Of a DNA stretch of 64,000 nucleotides, positions 1-11,532 are shown in pieces. Source of the stretch: Myrica gale (Eukaryota > Streptophyta > Magnoliopsida > Fagales > Myricaceae); contig OZ005616.1 of NCBI GenBank assembly GCA_963930655.1, positions 11,436,001 through 11,500,000 on the forward strand, written 5' to 3'. The notes under the pieces are model-generated. The model saw only the letters and a list, made by a program, of their open reading frames with translations. It was not told the DNA's origin and ran no database searches. Made by a program: the position numbers and the translations under genes. Position 1 is the stretch's first letter. The number at the start of each line of letters is the position of its first letter.

Positions 1-330
1 CCCCGGAAGCTAATGTGTATTCGTTATTTGGAGAATAGTGAAGGAAGCCCAAGGAAGTCAATAGCCTTGGGGGTGGACGTAGGCAAGTGTTGGTCGAACC
101 CCTTAAAATTGCGGTGTCATCTCTCTAACTCTATATCTCTTATTATTCATTTCATATTCATATTTGTGATGTTTTATGCTTTTATACTTTATTGCTTATA
201 CTTAGCTTAGCATTTAGTATATTTAGATCTGCATTTTTATTCGTAGAAAAATAGTATTTTCCAGATCTGTATTTTCATCGAAAAAAGGATTAAGTTTTTG
301 AAAAACTCAATTCACTCCCCTCTTGTGTTG
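1..330 (+). mobile_element. LTR-like remnant, right-hand part, cut by the window edge
   Basis: This AT-rich stretch ends in a motif near 312-330 (TCACTCCCCTCTTGTGTTG) of the kind seen at the 3' end of some plant copia LTRs. Part of it (about 92-150) resembles a stretch near 42690-42750, sharing a GTCGAACC-C-CTTAAAA core followed by ATCTCT runs. I see no coding sequence, primer-binding site or partner LTR. It could be a solo or truncated LTR; the assignment rests on motif resemblance only. Confidence 0.35.
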
Positions 331-341
331 TTATTTAGACT

Positions 342-781
342 TACAACCCCAATGTTTTATTTTTGAGACATTGAGCTCATTATGTTACCTCCCCCAATGA
401 TTGCACCCTGAAATGAAATTTGGCATCAAATTAGACGCTAATCGTTTACACGTGCCTCTCACGTGACCTCAATTCTTGTCAGATTACCGTATTGCCCTTG
501 AATCTCAAACAAGTCATGATCAAATGAGCTTCAAAACCCAATAGGCGAAATGAGCTTCAAACAAGTCACAATTTTTCACCTATTGAGTTTTGAAGCTCAT
601 TTGATCACAACTTGTTTGGGATTCAAGGGAATACGGTAATCTGACGGGGATTGAGGTCACGTGAGAGACACATGCAAATGATACGTCTAATTTGATGTCA
701 AAATTTCAGTTCAGGGTGCAAATCGTTGGGGGAGATAACATAATGAACCCGATGTCTAAAAAATAAAACATTGGGGTACAA
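342..781. mobile_element. Foldback MITE with 5-bp target duplication
   Basis: The element (347-776) begins CCCCAATGTTTTATTTTTGA and ends in its near-perfect reverse complement. The two arms, each about 200 bp, pair along almost their whole length around a short spacer near 560. TACAA flanks it directly on both sides (342-346 and 777-781). Long arms with no coding capacity indicate a non-autonomous foldback transposon. The superfamily is not clear to me. Confidence 0.75.
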
Positions 782-1650
782 TGTGCCAACACCCCCAAAC
801 ATAAGGGGTGCAAAGTGTATTTAACCCTTGATTATACTATGTTGCTTAGCAAACACAATAAAAATTATGCATGCATCTATCAAGTTTTTTTTTAAAAAAA
901 AGAATTAGTTCCATATTGAAAAAATTGTGGCAGACATGAGTGATTAATATAGTATAATTGAATCTAAAATTACTGGTTTATAAAGGTTTAACTCTAGTAA
1001 TATTCTATTATGCTATAATCTTACTATTAGATATCTTCTCAAAATAATGATCTCCATGATATACACGTATCGCATATATAATTGACCCCGAACATAAACG
1101 TTTAATATTATGAAAAAAAATATAATAAAAAAGTACATAAAAACGAAGGAAACTGGATTTTGGGTGCAACTATTACACAAAGAAGTAGAGATAAAAGAGA
1201 AAGTAGAAACCTAAAATTAAGATTTGTAGGTTATTATAATTACCAAAGTTGAGTTGGCTTTTACTGTGTAAATTTTTTTGAGATATGAAATGACAATTTT
1301 ATCTCCATAAGTTTCTTGATAGTTTCCACTTTATGAGGGTAAAATTATAATTTTAGATGTCAAAAAATTAATTTTCGTTAAAATTGACGAAAAATTTTAA
1401 TAGAGAATGCAAAGTATCTAAAATCAATAATTTGTGAGTACAATGTAACAAAAATAATATTTAAGGATGCAAAGTGTCAAGACTCTCAAAATTAGAGAAC
1501 GCAAAGTGTATCTATGCCATGTTTATATTAACCGACGAATTAGAAAAGCAATATTTTTGTAAATCTATATGTAAAATACAGAAATTCATAATGAACCTAA
1601 GTCTGAAACCTCGTTTTATTTGCATTCACAAACCTCTATAATAAAAATTT
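782..1650. other. AT-rich intergenic DNA, no gene seen
   Basis: Strongly AT-rich DNA with short ORFs only. Phrases such as GCAAAGTGT recur near 810, 1465 and 1501 and suggest decayed MITE pieces. Nothing else can be supported. Confidence 0.5.
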
Positions 1651-3107
1651 GGGTTAATGACCATTTTCGTCCTTGACTTTTGATCACTTTTTAAAATTCG
1701 TTCCTGGGTTTTCGCGTTTATCACACGTAGTCCCTGAGTTTTGAAATGCAAAATGGTCATTTCGTCTACTTCCGTTAGCGAATTGTCTAGTCAACTAACG
1801 ACTCTATACGTCACCACAACAAGAAATGATATGTGTAACAAAATTTATTTAAAAATGTCATGTCATTTTTATTAACCCACATCAGTCCATGGGTTTTTTG
1901 TGGCATCGAGAGCCACCCTAAAAACCAGGGAGGCCACGCAGCTCCCCAGTTCTTTCGAAGTTTTTAGTTTTTAGTTTTTTTTAAAAAAATTGTTAATTGA
2001 GTTTTTCTTTATAATTTTGTTTATTTTACTGATGTGTCTTAATAAAAATGACGTGGCATTTTTAAATAAAATTTGTTACACGTGTTTCTGGTTAGTGACT
2101 ACGTGTAAGATCGTCAGTTGACTGAGATATTCGCTAACGGGAGTGGACAAAAGAACTATTTTGACAACATCCCAAAACTCAGGGACTACGTGTGATAAAC
2201 GTGAAAACCCAAGGACAAAATTTTAAAACTGGTTCTTTCGAAGTTTTTTGTTTTTAGCTTTTTTTAATCATTAATTGATTTTTTCTTTTATAATTTTGTT
2301 TATTTTAATGATGTGGCTTAATAAAAATGTCGTGACATTTTTAAATAAATTTTGTTACACATGTAATTTCTGGTTGGTGATGACGTGTAAGCCTATTAGT
2401 TAACTAATCAATTCGCTAATGAGAATGGACGAAATGACTATTTTGACAACATCTCAAAACCCAGGACTACGTATGATAAAACGCGAAAACTCAGGGTCAA
2501 ATTTTTAAAACGGGTTCTTTCAAAGTTTTTTTTTATTTTTTTAAAAAAAAAATTAATTGAGTTTTTCTTTTATAATTTTGTTTATTTACTGATATGGCTT
2601 AATAATAATAACGTGACATTTTAAAATAAATTTTGTCTTGTCATTTTTGGTTGGTGATGGCGTGTTAGACTGTTAGTTGACTGGAAAATTCGCTAATTGA
2701 AGTGGACGGAAGAACTATTTTGACAACATCCCAAAACTCAGGGACTATGTGTGAAAAACGCGAAAATTCAAGGACAAAATTTTAAAACTGGTTCTTTCGA
2801 AGTTTTTTGTTTTTTATTAAATTGTTAATTGATTTTTCTTTTATAATTTTGTTTATTTTACTGATGTTGCTTAATAAAAATGACGTGTCATTTTTAATTA
2901 AATTTTGTTACACGTGTCATTTTTGGTTGGTGATGACGTGAAAGACCGTTAGTTGACTGGGCGATACACTAACTGGAGTGAACGGAATGACTATTTTGAC
3001 ATCTCAAAACTCAGAAAAAAAACCCAAGAACTACGTGTGATGAATGCGAAAACTTAAGGACAAATTTTTAAAAGTTATCAAAACCCAGAGACGAAAATGA
3101 TTAACCC
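1651..3107. mobile_element. Foldback transposon with an expanded right arm
   Basis: The left end GGGTTAATGACCATTTTCGT (from 1651) and the right end GACGAAAATGATTAACCC (to 3107) are inverted partners. The left arm (1651-1890) is inverted relative to sequence present about four times on the right. Flanks are near-identical AT-rich words (TAAAAATTT before 1651, TAAAATTTT after 3107), possibly a worn 9-bp target duplication as made by Mutator-like elements. There is no coding sequence, so this would be a non-autonomous element. Confidence 0.6.
1951..3071 (+). repeat. Tandem array, about four copies of a 280-bp unit
   Basis: Units start at the word TTCTTTCGAAG or its variants at 1951, 2233, 2515 and 2792, giving lengths of about 282, 282, 277 and 280 bp. 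Each copy runs through a T-rich stretch, a GATGTGGCTTAATAA-like block, an ACACGTGT-like block, a GTTAGTTGACT block and a final GGGACTACGTGTGATAAA block. Copies differ by scattered substitutions and small indels, so the expansion is not very recent. The unit corresponds to the right arm of the surrounding foldback element. Confidence 0.8.
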
Positions 3108-4091
3108 TAAAATTTTTAAGAAAAACTTTTCCCTAAAAATTATAACCTAATTAATTTTTTTTTCCTAGCTTCCAACAAGTTAATATCACAAATTAAATCT
3201 TTACTCATGTAGTAAACATTGACGGCTTGAGATTCTAGAGACCGCCCAGCTCAGCAAGACATTTTTTTTTTTTTTACGATTTTCATCTGTTTTTTACATA
3301 TTAGCCTTTTTAAATTTATTATTTCGTGACTGCTCCTCTAATGTCCACCGTGAGAGTTTCTCTATTGTTTGTTTCAAATTTCTTTATAATGTTTTGTCCA
3401 GATTGTATCGTACATCTTTGCCAATTATACTACTTAATTCGGATAAAAAATTGGAAGTTTTCTGCTCAGAAATAGGAAGGGAATTGTTTTATTTTTCTTC
3501 TTTTGTTATTTTGCTCTTGATTGTACACAGCAAGTTTAACCCGCCCTTTGCCTTGCATGTAAATGTAGTAACCCTTTTCCCAAAAAGGAGAAAAGGAAAA
3601 TATCACAGCTGGCCGTTGACATTATCTGCCCTTGGCGTGATTAAAGGGCTAGATTCTTAGATTCGAATAGGAAGAGTACTACTGCTCGTGTTCAAGAGAC
3701 AGCTCATGACAGATGGAGACACCACTGTTTCCTAATTCTTTGGCCAGCTGTAATTAAAATTTTAAAAAAACCACCATGATTGTCCCCAATCCCCTTATGT
3801 GTCGAGCACTTTAGTGCCTTATAAGTCAACATATCATTAAACTAATTGCTAAAACCTACTAACATATCATTAAAATTATACTCTCAAACATGGACAGTAT
3901 CTGACCACAAATTACAAGAAGATTATGTAGGAGTGAACAGTCTGGCATACATATAAAAAGACACCATCGAATCCAATTAGGTTCATGAGTCAAATACCCA
4001 ACCAAACCCTTAATTGCCTTGCATTCCACTCTTAGGCCACTTGCACATGTACACAACACTCTACCATGTTAGAAAAATTTTGCATCCATGT
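3108..4091. other. Intergenic stretch, no gene seen
   Basis: No coding exon or structured repeat stands out. The 88-residue reading frame at 3394-3660 opens without an ATG and resembles nothing I know. Confidence 0.4.
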
Positions 4092-4343
4092 CTTATTTCT
4101 CGGAATAAATATAAAATCAGTCCTTATAGTATACGCAAAAATTCAATTAGTCCTCATGATAACAAAAGTATAAAATTAGTCCCTCCTGATCTCACAAAAG
4201 TATCAAATTAATCCCTGGTAGAGAAACCAACGACAAACGAAAGTAGTGACTATATGAACTAATTTTATGCTTTTATTAACACGATGACTAATTCGATTTT
4301 TGCGTATACCATAAAGACTGATTTTGTATTTATCCTTATTTCT
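4092..4343. mobile_element. Mutator-type MITE with 9-bp target duplication
   Basis: The element at 4101-4334 has imperfect terminal inverted repeats (CGGAATAAATATAAAATCAG against CTGATTTTGTATTTATC) and inner inverted blocks (ATACGCAAAAATTCAATTAG against CTAATTCGATTTTTGCGTAT). It is flanked by an exact 9-bp direct repeat, CTTATTTCT, at 4092-4100 and 4335-4343. A 9-bp duplication is typical of Mutator-like elements. At 234 bp with no ORF it is a MITE. Confidence 0.8.
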
Positions 4344-4439
4344 TTACTAACAAAGTAAAGAATACTGCCCACACTGAGAACATTGCGTATTTCCATTGTG
4401 ATCTAATTTAAGATCTAAATTAAGCAACATAAATGATGT

Positions 4440-4870
4440 AGTAGGTGCCGGTTTGGCTAAAATCGGCACCTTCACCGCTAAGGGCGGTGTCTAAAAATGG
4501 ACACTGACACCGACAAGTAAGAATAACTGGCCTTATCGGTGCCGGTTTGGCCAGTAACTGTTACACAGTAACCGTGTAACCATTTAGAGAGTGAGAGGGG
4601 AGAGAGACGGTGGAGAGAGGGAAAGAGAGGCCGAAGAGAGGGAGAGAGAGAGAGGTCGGAGCGTACCTGGGAGAGAGAGACTGCAAATATGATGTCAAGT
4701 TAGGGTTTAATAAACCTAACACAAACGGCGACGTTCTCTACTTATAGAGAACAACATCGTTTTATTTTGTTTTTTATTAAAAAAATGAAACAAAAGCGAC
4801 GGGGTTAAGGGCCATCGCAAGCAAGGCACCGTTCTCTTGCAGTCCCATCGATTGCGGTTTATTTTAACTA
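4440..4870 (-). mobile_element. Possible non-autonomous transposon remnant, GA-rich core
   Basis: It opens with GGTGCCGGTTTGG words repeated near 4445 and 4541, has a purine-rich GAGA core (about 4585-4685), and then an AACGGCGACGTTCTC / ACAACATCG block. Read on the minus strand this order (ACGACGTC-like words next to a CT-rich tract) resembles the element at 55311-56090. No terminal duplication was found, so the boundaries are approximate. Confidence 0.3.
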
Positions 4871-5950
4871 TTAATACGCAGTATAATGATTTTTTTTAGG
4901 TTTATCTCGATTCGAATTGTAACATATAATTGACATATGAAATTGTAAATAACTTCGGTACAATCCCATGGAATTGTGATGCTTATTAATGAATCAATAT
5001 ATTAGGGTCTCACAAATAGAACATTCCAATTAGAGGTCATGAATTTTTTTTCTTTCTTATTTTGTTTTTGTGGGCAACTAGAGGTTACCATTGCTCAAAT
5101 AATGCTTGAAAACAACGGCCTCTTCCCTTGTAGCTGGTGCACGCTCAGATGTTGGGACACCATGCCTACCTACTCCGTGACGTCAAAAGTCAACACATTT
5201 CTGCTTTCTCTCTAAAAGGAATCAAGTGAGACTTTCTAGCGGACCAAATTTATGAAACTTCGATAATTGGTATTTTCGATCAGGCCTGAAACACACGACT
5301 GGAGGATCAAAGGAATCTCTAAACGGGAATTGAGAACTTATTGAAATACCATTTCCGAACAGACTAGCTAGATTACACATTTTCTTAAAAATAGCCACTG
5401 AAAATAATTTGTCTTTTCTCTTTACCGTCTCTGATAAACCAAATTCGAGATGATTTTTCCAACGATTAGAGAGACATGATGATATTTTTCCTTTTCAAGG
5501 TCATCAAATCCACATCAATGACCGAACTCCACCGAAAGATCATGCCGTCAATCCTCCAGCAGCCAAACGTTAGGCCACCCCACCAATCAAGCAGAAGTAG
5601 CCGTTGAGAACATCCAACGGTCCTTACAGCCGGGCCGGCCTCATTAGTTGGCGCGTCCCGGTCCCCAACGTCTCTCCCTTCTCTCTCTCTCTTTATTTTC
5701 TTTAATTGAGATCCATCATCAACGGTCACAGTTCTCAAAGCAACGACAACTTTCCGTATTTGTTTAGTTACCATTAAGCCACCACACCAAAACAGAAACA
5801 ATAATAACTCCGCGTCTTTGTATTTGAATATTGTTGAGTATCCATCTAATACCGCGTGAAAGTTTAACGAGGACAGCTCTACGAGGACACCACCACCACC
5901 TTCTTCTCTCACTCTCTAATGGATTCAATGCCCGATTCATCTCTCTTCTT
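4871..5950. other. Upstream region of the calmodulin-like gene
   Basis: There is no coding exon. Nearer the gene the DNA is pyrimidine-rich (CTCTCTCTCT near 5681-5692). The 148-residue minus-strand frame at 5466-5912 has low-complexity composition and is judged fortuitous. Confidence 0.4.
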
Positions 5951-5955
5951 CTCCC

Positions 5956-5963
5956 TATTTAAG
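5956..5963 (+). promoter_or_regulatory. Probable TATA box of the calmodulin-like gene
   Basis: TATTTAAG lies 177 bp upstream of the ATG and is followed by a CT-rich leader with CTCTCTCTCT near 6023-6034, as is usual in plant core promoters. The start site would be about 30 bp downstream, giving a leader of roughly 150 nt. Placement is by motif and distance only. Confidence 0.5.
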
Positions 5964-6139
5964 CACCCATTTTTCTCCCCAAGTTTTTCTCATCCACATT
6001 AGCCAAACAACACCGTTAACCCCTCTCTCTCTCACACACACTTGTTCGACGCAAACTATTCTGCTAAGGGTTTTCCTTTTGTTCAAAACTATCCTCTTTC
6101 TCTTTTGGGCCCAAGAAGCTTATCCATCTTGTTAATATA

Positions 6140-6592
6140 ATGAATGCCGCCGAACTCAAACGTGTGTTCCAGATGTTTGATAGGAACGGGGACGGGCGTA
6201 TCACGAAGAAAGAGCTCAACGAATCGCTGGAGAACTTGGGAATCTTTATCCCCGACAAGGAGCTAACTCAAATGATCGAGAAGATCGACATGAACGGAGA
6301 CGGCTGCCTGGACATTGAAGAGTTCGGGGAGTTGTACCAGACGATGATGGAGGAGCACGACGAGGAGGGGGACATGAAGGAGGCGTTCAACGTGTTCGAC
6401 CAAAACGGTGACGGGTATATCACAGTGGAGGAGTTGAGGTCGGTTCTGTCCTCGTTTGGACTGAAGCAAGGGAGGACGTTGGAGGACTGTAAGAAGATGA
6501 TAATGAAGGTGGACGTGGACGGAGATGATAGGGTTGATTACAGGGAGTTTAAGCAAATGATGAAGGGGGGTGGGTTTAGTGCATTGCGATAA
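6140..6592 (+). CDS. CML: Calmodulin-like protein, four EF-hands (CML3/CML7 type)
   Basis: A single-exon gene for a 150-residue calcium sensor, the usual size for plant CML3/5/7-type proteins. Four EF-hand loops are visible at residues 14-25, 50-61, 87-98 and 125-136. Each has acidic or Asn ligands at loop positions 1, 3 and 5 and Glu at position 12. The linker between the lobes is short and acidic (about 68-80), and the end is a [13 protein letters not shown] tail. Such proteins bind Ca2+ and then dock on target proteins in cytosol or nucleus; the targets cannot be read from sequence. Loop 4 has Asp130 where Gly normally sits at position 6, which may alter its calcium affinity. The start is the first ATG after a CT-rich leader, and residues 1-13 match the expected first helix. 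There is no signal peptide or lipidation motif. Confidence 0.95.
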   Translation: MNAAELKRVFQMFDRNGDGRITKKELNESLENLGIFIPDKELTQMIEKIDMNGDGCLDIEEFGELYQTMMEEHDEEGDMKEAFNVFDQNGDGYITVEELRSVLSSFGLKQGRTLEDCKKMIMKVDVDGDDRVDYREFKQMMKGGGFSALR

Positions 6593-6830
6593 TAACTTTG
6601 TTGGAGTCGGGAGATCCCGTACGGCTCTGTTGTGCATTAGTTAAAGCCAGGAATTAGACATGTTTCTCTCGCGTTTGGATCGAACAAGGGAAAGAACGAG
6701 GAGCTGAAACAGCTATTGGATTGTTGGCAGACACTGACCAAATACTACTCTTTGAAAAAAGGAAGGAAGTCATGAGTGAGAAAACGGGAACCATAGCATC
6801 AAAGAATGTAAATAAAGTGTTCTATTTTTG
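6593..6830 (+). terminator. 3' untranslated region with poly(A) signal
   Basis: AATAAA at 6811-6816, about 220 bp after the stop codon, is the best polyadenylation signal for the calmodulin-like gene. The exact cleavage site cannot be read. Confidence 0.4.
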
Positions 6831-7207
6831 TTTCTTCCGACTCTATAACATTGGTTTGGTCGTGTCTTCAGTTTCGTTTTTGGTTGCTAATTTCCTTTCC
6901 AATTTTTCTGATTACGCTTGCGTTACGTTAGGAGATATTGCCGTTAATCTAAAGTCATGATGCAAGATAACTTTGCTTTAATCAAGGTGATATTTTAGTG
7001 GACTTTACTTGAGCTCGTTGATTCCAACCCAAGAGACTAGAAGTAGTACTGAGTACGTACAACAGGACTGCTCAATGTGAATGAAGCCGTTCGGACGAAG
7101 CTTAAAATGAGTATCTTTTTAATTCAATAGACTATTATATATCAATTTTCAAATTAAATAAAGATAGTAATCATGGAGTGTGCTTTTGGCTGTCTATAAT
7201 CTACAAA

Positions 7208-8338
7208 GTGGCGGATGCAGCGTCCGCTGCCCATAGATTGCCAAAAAAAAATTTCACATTTGTTTTTTTTTTTCTTTTTTTCTTCGTAAGTTTGCCTAGG
7301 TTCGATAACCATTAAATCCAGATTCGATACCCCATTAAGTCCAGATTTAATGGGTATTGAACTTAAAATAATTTTTTTTCTACACATTTATTTTGCTCCT
7401 AGTGCTACATAATAACTGAGGCAAATTTACAATTATTATGATTTTCTGTTTTGCATCGATTACAAGCTCTTCAACTGAGGGGTAACTTCCTGCCATCTTG
7501 CTAAATTTCTGTTAGTAAAAAATTATTTACTCTTTGCTCCTAATTTTTCACAATCAAGATCACTTCATTTCTTTCTCCATTTGTTGATTTGTTTCTTCAT
7601 TTTTATTAGAGACCTCGAAAAATGTTGTGTTTGTTTAGGATCCTTGTATAGGCCAAACCAAAGTTCTGACCACTTTTTGGATATATTTATCTAAGAAACT
7701 ATTTTACTAAATCTTGCTTATCCTGAAAATTTTTATTTTTATTATTCAGAGCATGGTTTGCCTTCAATTGTTGTTTTGTGTGCGGAAGTCGCTTTGGCAT
7801 AGAACCTAGAGAAAGTAAATTGCAAATGTATCCCCAGTAACCTTTTGTCAAAAGAAAAAGGGAAAGGAAAAAAAATACAGGCCCAAGTTGTGGTAGTAAC
7901 CAAAAAAGGTAAAAAAAGGTAACCCCTAGTGGCATCAAGACCTCAACCATCAGAATCATTTGTAATTTGTTCTAAAGCTTTAAAATTAAGTAGAGAGTTA
8001 ACTTGGATTAGATCATCAAGAGTGATTTTCGTAATAGGATGAGAGATGACTGGATGAATGATTTCATGTTAGTGTACATTGAGCAAGAATTTTTTAAAAC
8101 TATTGAGAACGAAGTCATTTTGCAACATTTTCAGAAGATGCAAACTTGTAAGATCCAATTGTCACCTCTCAGTCGCAGTACATAGTACAGTACATGTATT
8201 CCAATATTTTTAATGCTTTTAGTCCTTAATTTTCAACATTTTAATTCTAAGAAAATGTTTTGCATTATGAAGAAATTGTTTTTTGTCATTTCACCTTTAA
8301 AGTTCGACACCCATGAATTTTAATCCTGGTTCCGCCAC
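7208..8338 (-). mobile_element. Dispersed repeat with GTGGCGGA ends
   Basis: GTGGCGGA at 7208-7215 faces TCCGCCAC at 8331-8338. Read on the minus strand the right end begins CAGTGGCGGAACCAGG and continues with a GGGTGTCGAACTTTAAA block, wording I have seen repeatedly at ends of plant repeats. Inside is a short inverted repeat around GGGTATCGAA / TTCGATACCC (7310-7360). I cannot name the superfamily; the two ends may even belong to separate insertions. Confidence 0.4.
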
Positions 8339-8470
8339 TGAATCTATATGGTGCCAAAATGCTGACCATGAATGCCTTAATATCAAAATTTAACGAAATA
8401 AATGTGACGTTAGGAGGACATGAATTTTGTCGTTTTCGAGTTAGGATTTCAAATGATATATATATATATA

Positions 8471-8992
8471 GGGGTAAACTCATAGTTAGCCCCCTATATT
8501 TGGACAAAAATCAAGTTAGCCCCCTATTTTTCAATCCAACAATTTGAGACTCATAACTTTCAAAACCTATCAATCTTAGCCCCCCTTCTAAATCAGGTGT
8601 TAAGGCCGACGGAAATTCATGCAAAATGACCGAAATATCCCTCCAAAGCTAAAATTTTAAAAAATAAAATAAATAAATAAATTTAAGAAATGAATTAAAA
8701 TAAATATATTATTGAAATAGAGTTTCAATATACTTTTATTTAAAAAATATTAATTTTTTTAAAAAAATATCATTTTTATTTTTAATGAATTTTTTAAATA
8801 TTTTTAGTAATTTTAATTTGGAGTGGCATTTTGGTCATTTTCATGATTTTTCGTCTGATTTAACGTCTAATTTAGACGAGGGCGAAAATTGATAGGTTTT
8901 GAAAGTTATGGGTATCAAATTGTTGGATTGAAAAATAGGGGGCTAACTATGATTTTTGCTTAAACATAGGGGGCTAACTATGAGTTTACCCT
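8471..8992. mobile_element. Foldback MITE inserted in a TA microsatellite
   Basis: The left end GGGGTAAACTCATAGTTAGC pairs with the right end GCTAACTATGAGTTTACCCT. The arms (about 150 bp) remain inverted-complementary through CCCCCTAT, CAATCCAACAATTTGA and TTTCAAAACCTATCAA. Both sides are (TA)n runs (8457-8470 and 8992-9001), so the target duplication is probably TA, as for Stowaway-like or other TA-targeting elements. It has an AT-rich centre and no ORF. Confidence 0.75.
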
Positions 8993-9189
8993 ATATATAT
9001 ATATTTCATTTTCTAACATTATACCATCTCGCCACATGTAACTGCAGATTCGTTCAAGACTATGTTTCTTTTATGAAGCGTACTACTTCCATATTTTTCA
9101 AATGAAATTATTAATTGTACACAAGTGCTTTCCACGATTATTGTTTCAATAGTCACTCTTCAAAAAATTTTAAAATTAAGAGGTTTAGT

Positions 9190-9510
9190 TACATAGAGTT
9201 CTTATGATATTGACTTTTAACAAATTAGTCATTGGAGTACGTCTTTGAACGGACTGACTCTTATGGTCATTTTTAAGACATGTAGGTCTTCCGTCCACCA
9301 AATCTTAGCCCACTAATAAGGATGAGGTTCGAGATAAACTATCCGACCTTGATAATGAATATTTTGACCTTGACCTGGAATTAGTCTTACATTAGTCGGC
9401 TAACTTTTGGTGACGACATGACTCATATGTCTGCAAAATGGGACCATAAGAGTCAGCTCCTTTAAATACGTACTATAAGGACTAATTTGTTAAAAGTTGA
9501 TAACACATGG
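9190..9510. mobile_element. Inverted-repeat MITE, boundaries approximate
   Basis: TGACTTTTAACAAATTAGTC (9211-9230) and ACTGACTCTTATGGTC are mirrored by GACCATAAGAGTCAG and GACTAATTTGTTAAAAGTTG (to about 9499). Pairing fades outwards, and I could not find a convincing target duplication. Confidence 0.6.
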
Positions 9511-9559
9511 ATTGTAGTGGTAGGTAAGACCTTATTGTTCATATTGTAAAATACTCGGA

Positions 9560-10850
9560 TATTCACTTGACAATTGTTTCAAATTTGGGAATGATGAATC
9601 CTAGTTTGCACGAATGTGACATGGCGGGTCACGTAGTAGACAAATGTTACAATCTACACGATTATCCCCTAAGTCATAAAATACATAGCAAATCAAAGAG
9701 TAATGATGCTGTTACAAATCAAATTAGAAATCAAACTAATGGGGATGCAAAGGAGGAAGTGGATGAGAAAGTTTCTTTGACAAGAGGACAATTCCAAAAA
9801 TTATTGCAACTTTGCTCAAATTGAGGGACTCTCTTACAACTCAGAACTTGGCCAACCACATTCGAACTCTATTTCCCACACCGTCCAACCCACCACACTC
9901 CTCAAATCTCTGTGGTATTGCATCATGTTTTTCAGCTTGCACTTCACATGGGTGCATCAAACCACATGATCTGCCACCCCTCATTTCTTATTTATGTCAA
10001 TGCAGATGTTTCACACTGAGTCAAACTCTCAAATGGTGAGATGACTGCAGTCACTCACATTGGTGAAGTCAAGATTATAGACTCCATTACCCTACTAATA
10101 TATATATCCATACATATAGTCTTGATTTGTTGTCTCCTATAAAGCTAACCATGCAACTCAATTGTTGTTTCATATTCTTACCTACTTCATGTTTTATACG
10201 GGACCTTGCATCGTGGACAACAATTGAGAAGAGTATGTAGTGTGTGGCCTAGTAGTTTTTGCAGGAACTTGTTTCACCTTCAGCTCTTTCCTAGTGTTCC
10301 AATAGTCATAATTTCATTTCTGCTTTAGTTTTGAATATGATCATAAACTGTGACACTACCTATTAGGACACTATTCCAATTATAGACTTAAGTTGATTTC
10401 AGATCCTATTGTATTTTTCAGATTTTACTTCTCATAATAGAACATCATGTGACATTTATCCACTGTCTAAGCACAAATTACCTATTTTTGTTACTACACA
10501 TCAAACTTTTACATTGTGACTTGCAAGGACCTTCTTCAGTGATTGCTAATGATGGATTCATATATTTCTTGACACTTGCTGATGTCTACTCACGTAGCAC
10601 TTGGGTTTTCATGTTAAAATAAAGTCATGCCAAATTTAGCATCAACACCTTCTGCAACCAGCTTGTTGAAACAAAATTCAGCACAAAAGTGAAATTCAAC
10701 ACAGATACCTTTTACAAGTTGCTAGATCCCTACGATTTCTCAACCAGGAATTTCAATCAGGTACTCCAATGAATATGTGTTGACAGCCACCAATCTTATC
10801 AATAGGACCCCAATTCCATTGCTCTAAAACAAAACACATTTTCAAGCTTT
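9560..10850 (+). pseudogene. Decayed Ty1/copia gag-pol fragment
   Basis: Translating in pieces shows a gag zinc-knuckle relic (HECDMAGHVVDKCYNLHDYP at about 9612-9671) followed by an LTRGQFQKLLQL-type end of gag (9777-9812). Farther on is an integrase-core relic near 10510-10620 (DLQGPSSV, then YFLTLADVYSRSTWVF) and a later LINRTPIP piece near 10795. The first cysteine of the knuckle is lost, and frames shift repeatedly. Order and spacing fit an old copia. No LTRs were recognised at its edges. Confidence 0.75.
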
Positions 10851-11527
10851 ATTTAACATAAAACCTACTTACAACCATTGAACAGACGAACCTTTTTGGG
10901 ACAAGTAATTAACCTTAGGGACTTTCAGGGGAAGGATTAAAAATGTGGGACCAAATTGAGAAAAAGATAAACCGCAATGATTAGTGGATTAATTAAGACT
11001 TTAATTTAATAGTTTAGTACTAATGTCCAACACATTCATTGCCCGAGCTCTATGGTTCTAAACCCCTTTATCAGTGGTAATTCTTCTCTCTTTTTCTTTA
11101 AAACAAAACATTTTAAAGCCAGATGAAATAAAAGTTTTGATTAAAAATATTATTTTCCTCATCCAAAGTACTACGCAGTTCCTCCCTATCTCACATGGAG
11201 GTCATTATCGCATTTATTCTTACGGCCCTATTGGGCTTGGGCCATTGTCGCCTTTTAGGCGTACAACGGTAGCAACAATGCCACTTGGGAGGATGGTGCT
11301 AAGGTTAGAGACCGAAAAACAATTTTGGGATTTCGACAAACAGTTGGGGAGCAGAAATTCATTAGCATAAAAAAAACTGGCATGGCTCTGATACAAATGT
11401 TGAAAATATTATATGCACAGTGAAAATCAAATGGGGGTTTCAGTATATCTAGCGTCCCCAAACCAAATACTCGAAGTTCTTTCACGTGGTCCAACCGTCA
11501 AAGCTCTAGAAATTTTGTGTGGTGGTG
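10851..11527. other. Spacer before the first full copia
   Basis: No host exon is evident. The 98-residue frame at 11074-11370 has no recognisable domain. Confidence 0.35.
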
Positions 11528-11532
11528 GAGTG

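Noticed and set aside
5466..5912. 148-residue minus-strand frame upstream of the CML gene
   Set aside because: It overlaps the CML promoter, has low-complexity composition and no recognisable domain.
6263..6637. 124-residue minus-strand frame
   Set aside because: A shadow of the GC-richer CML coding sequence.
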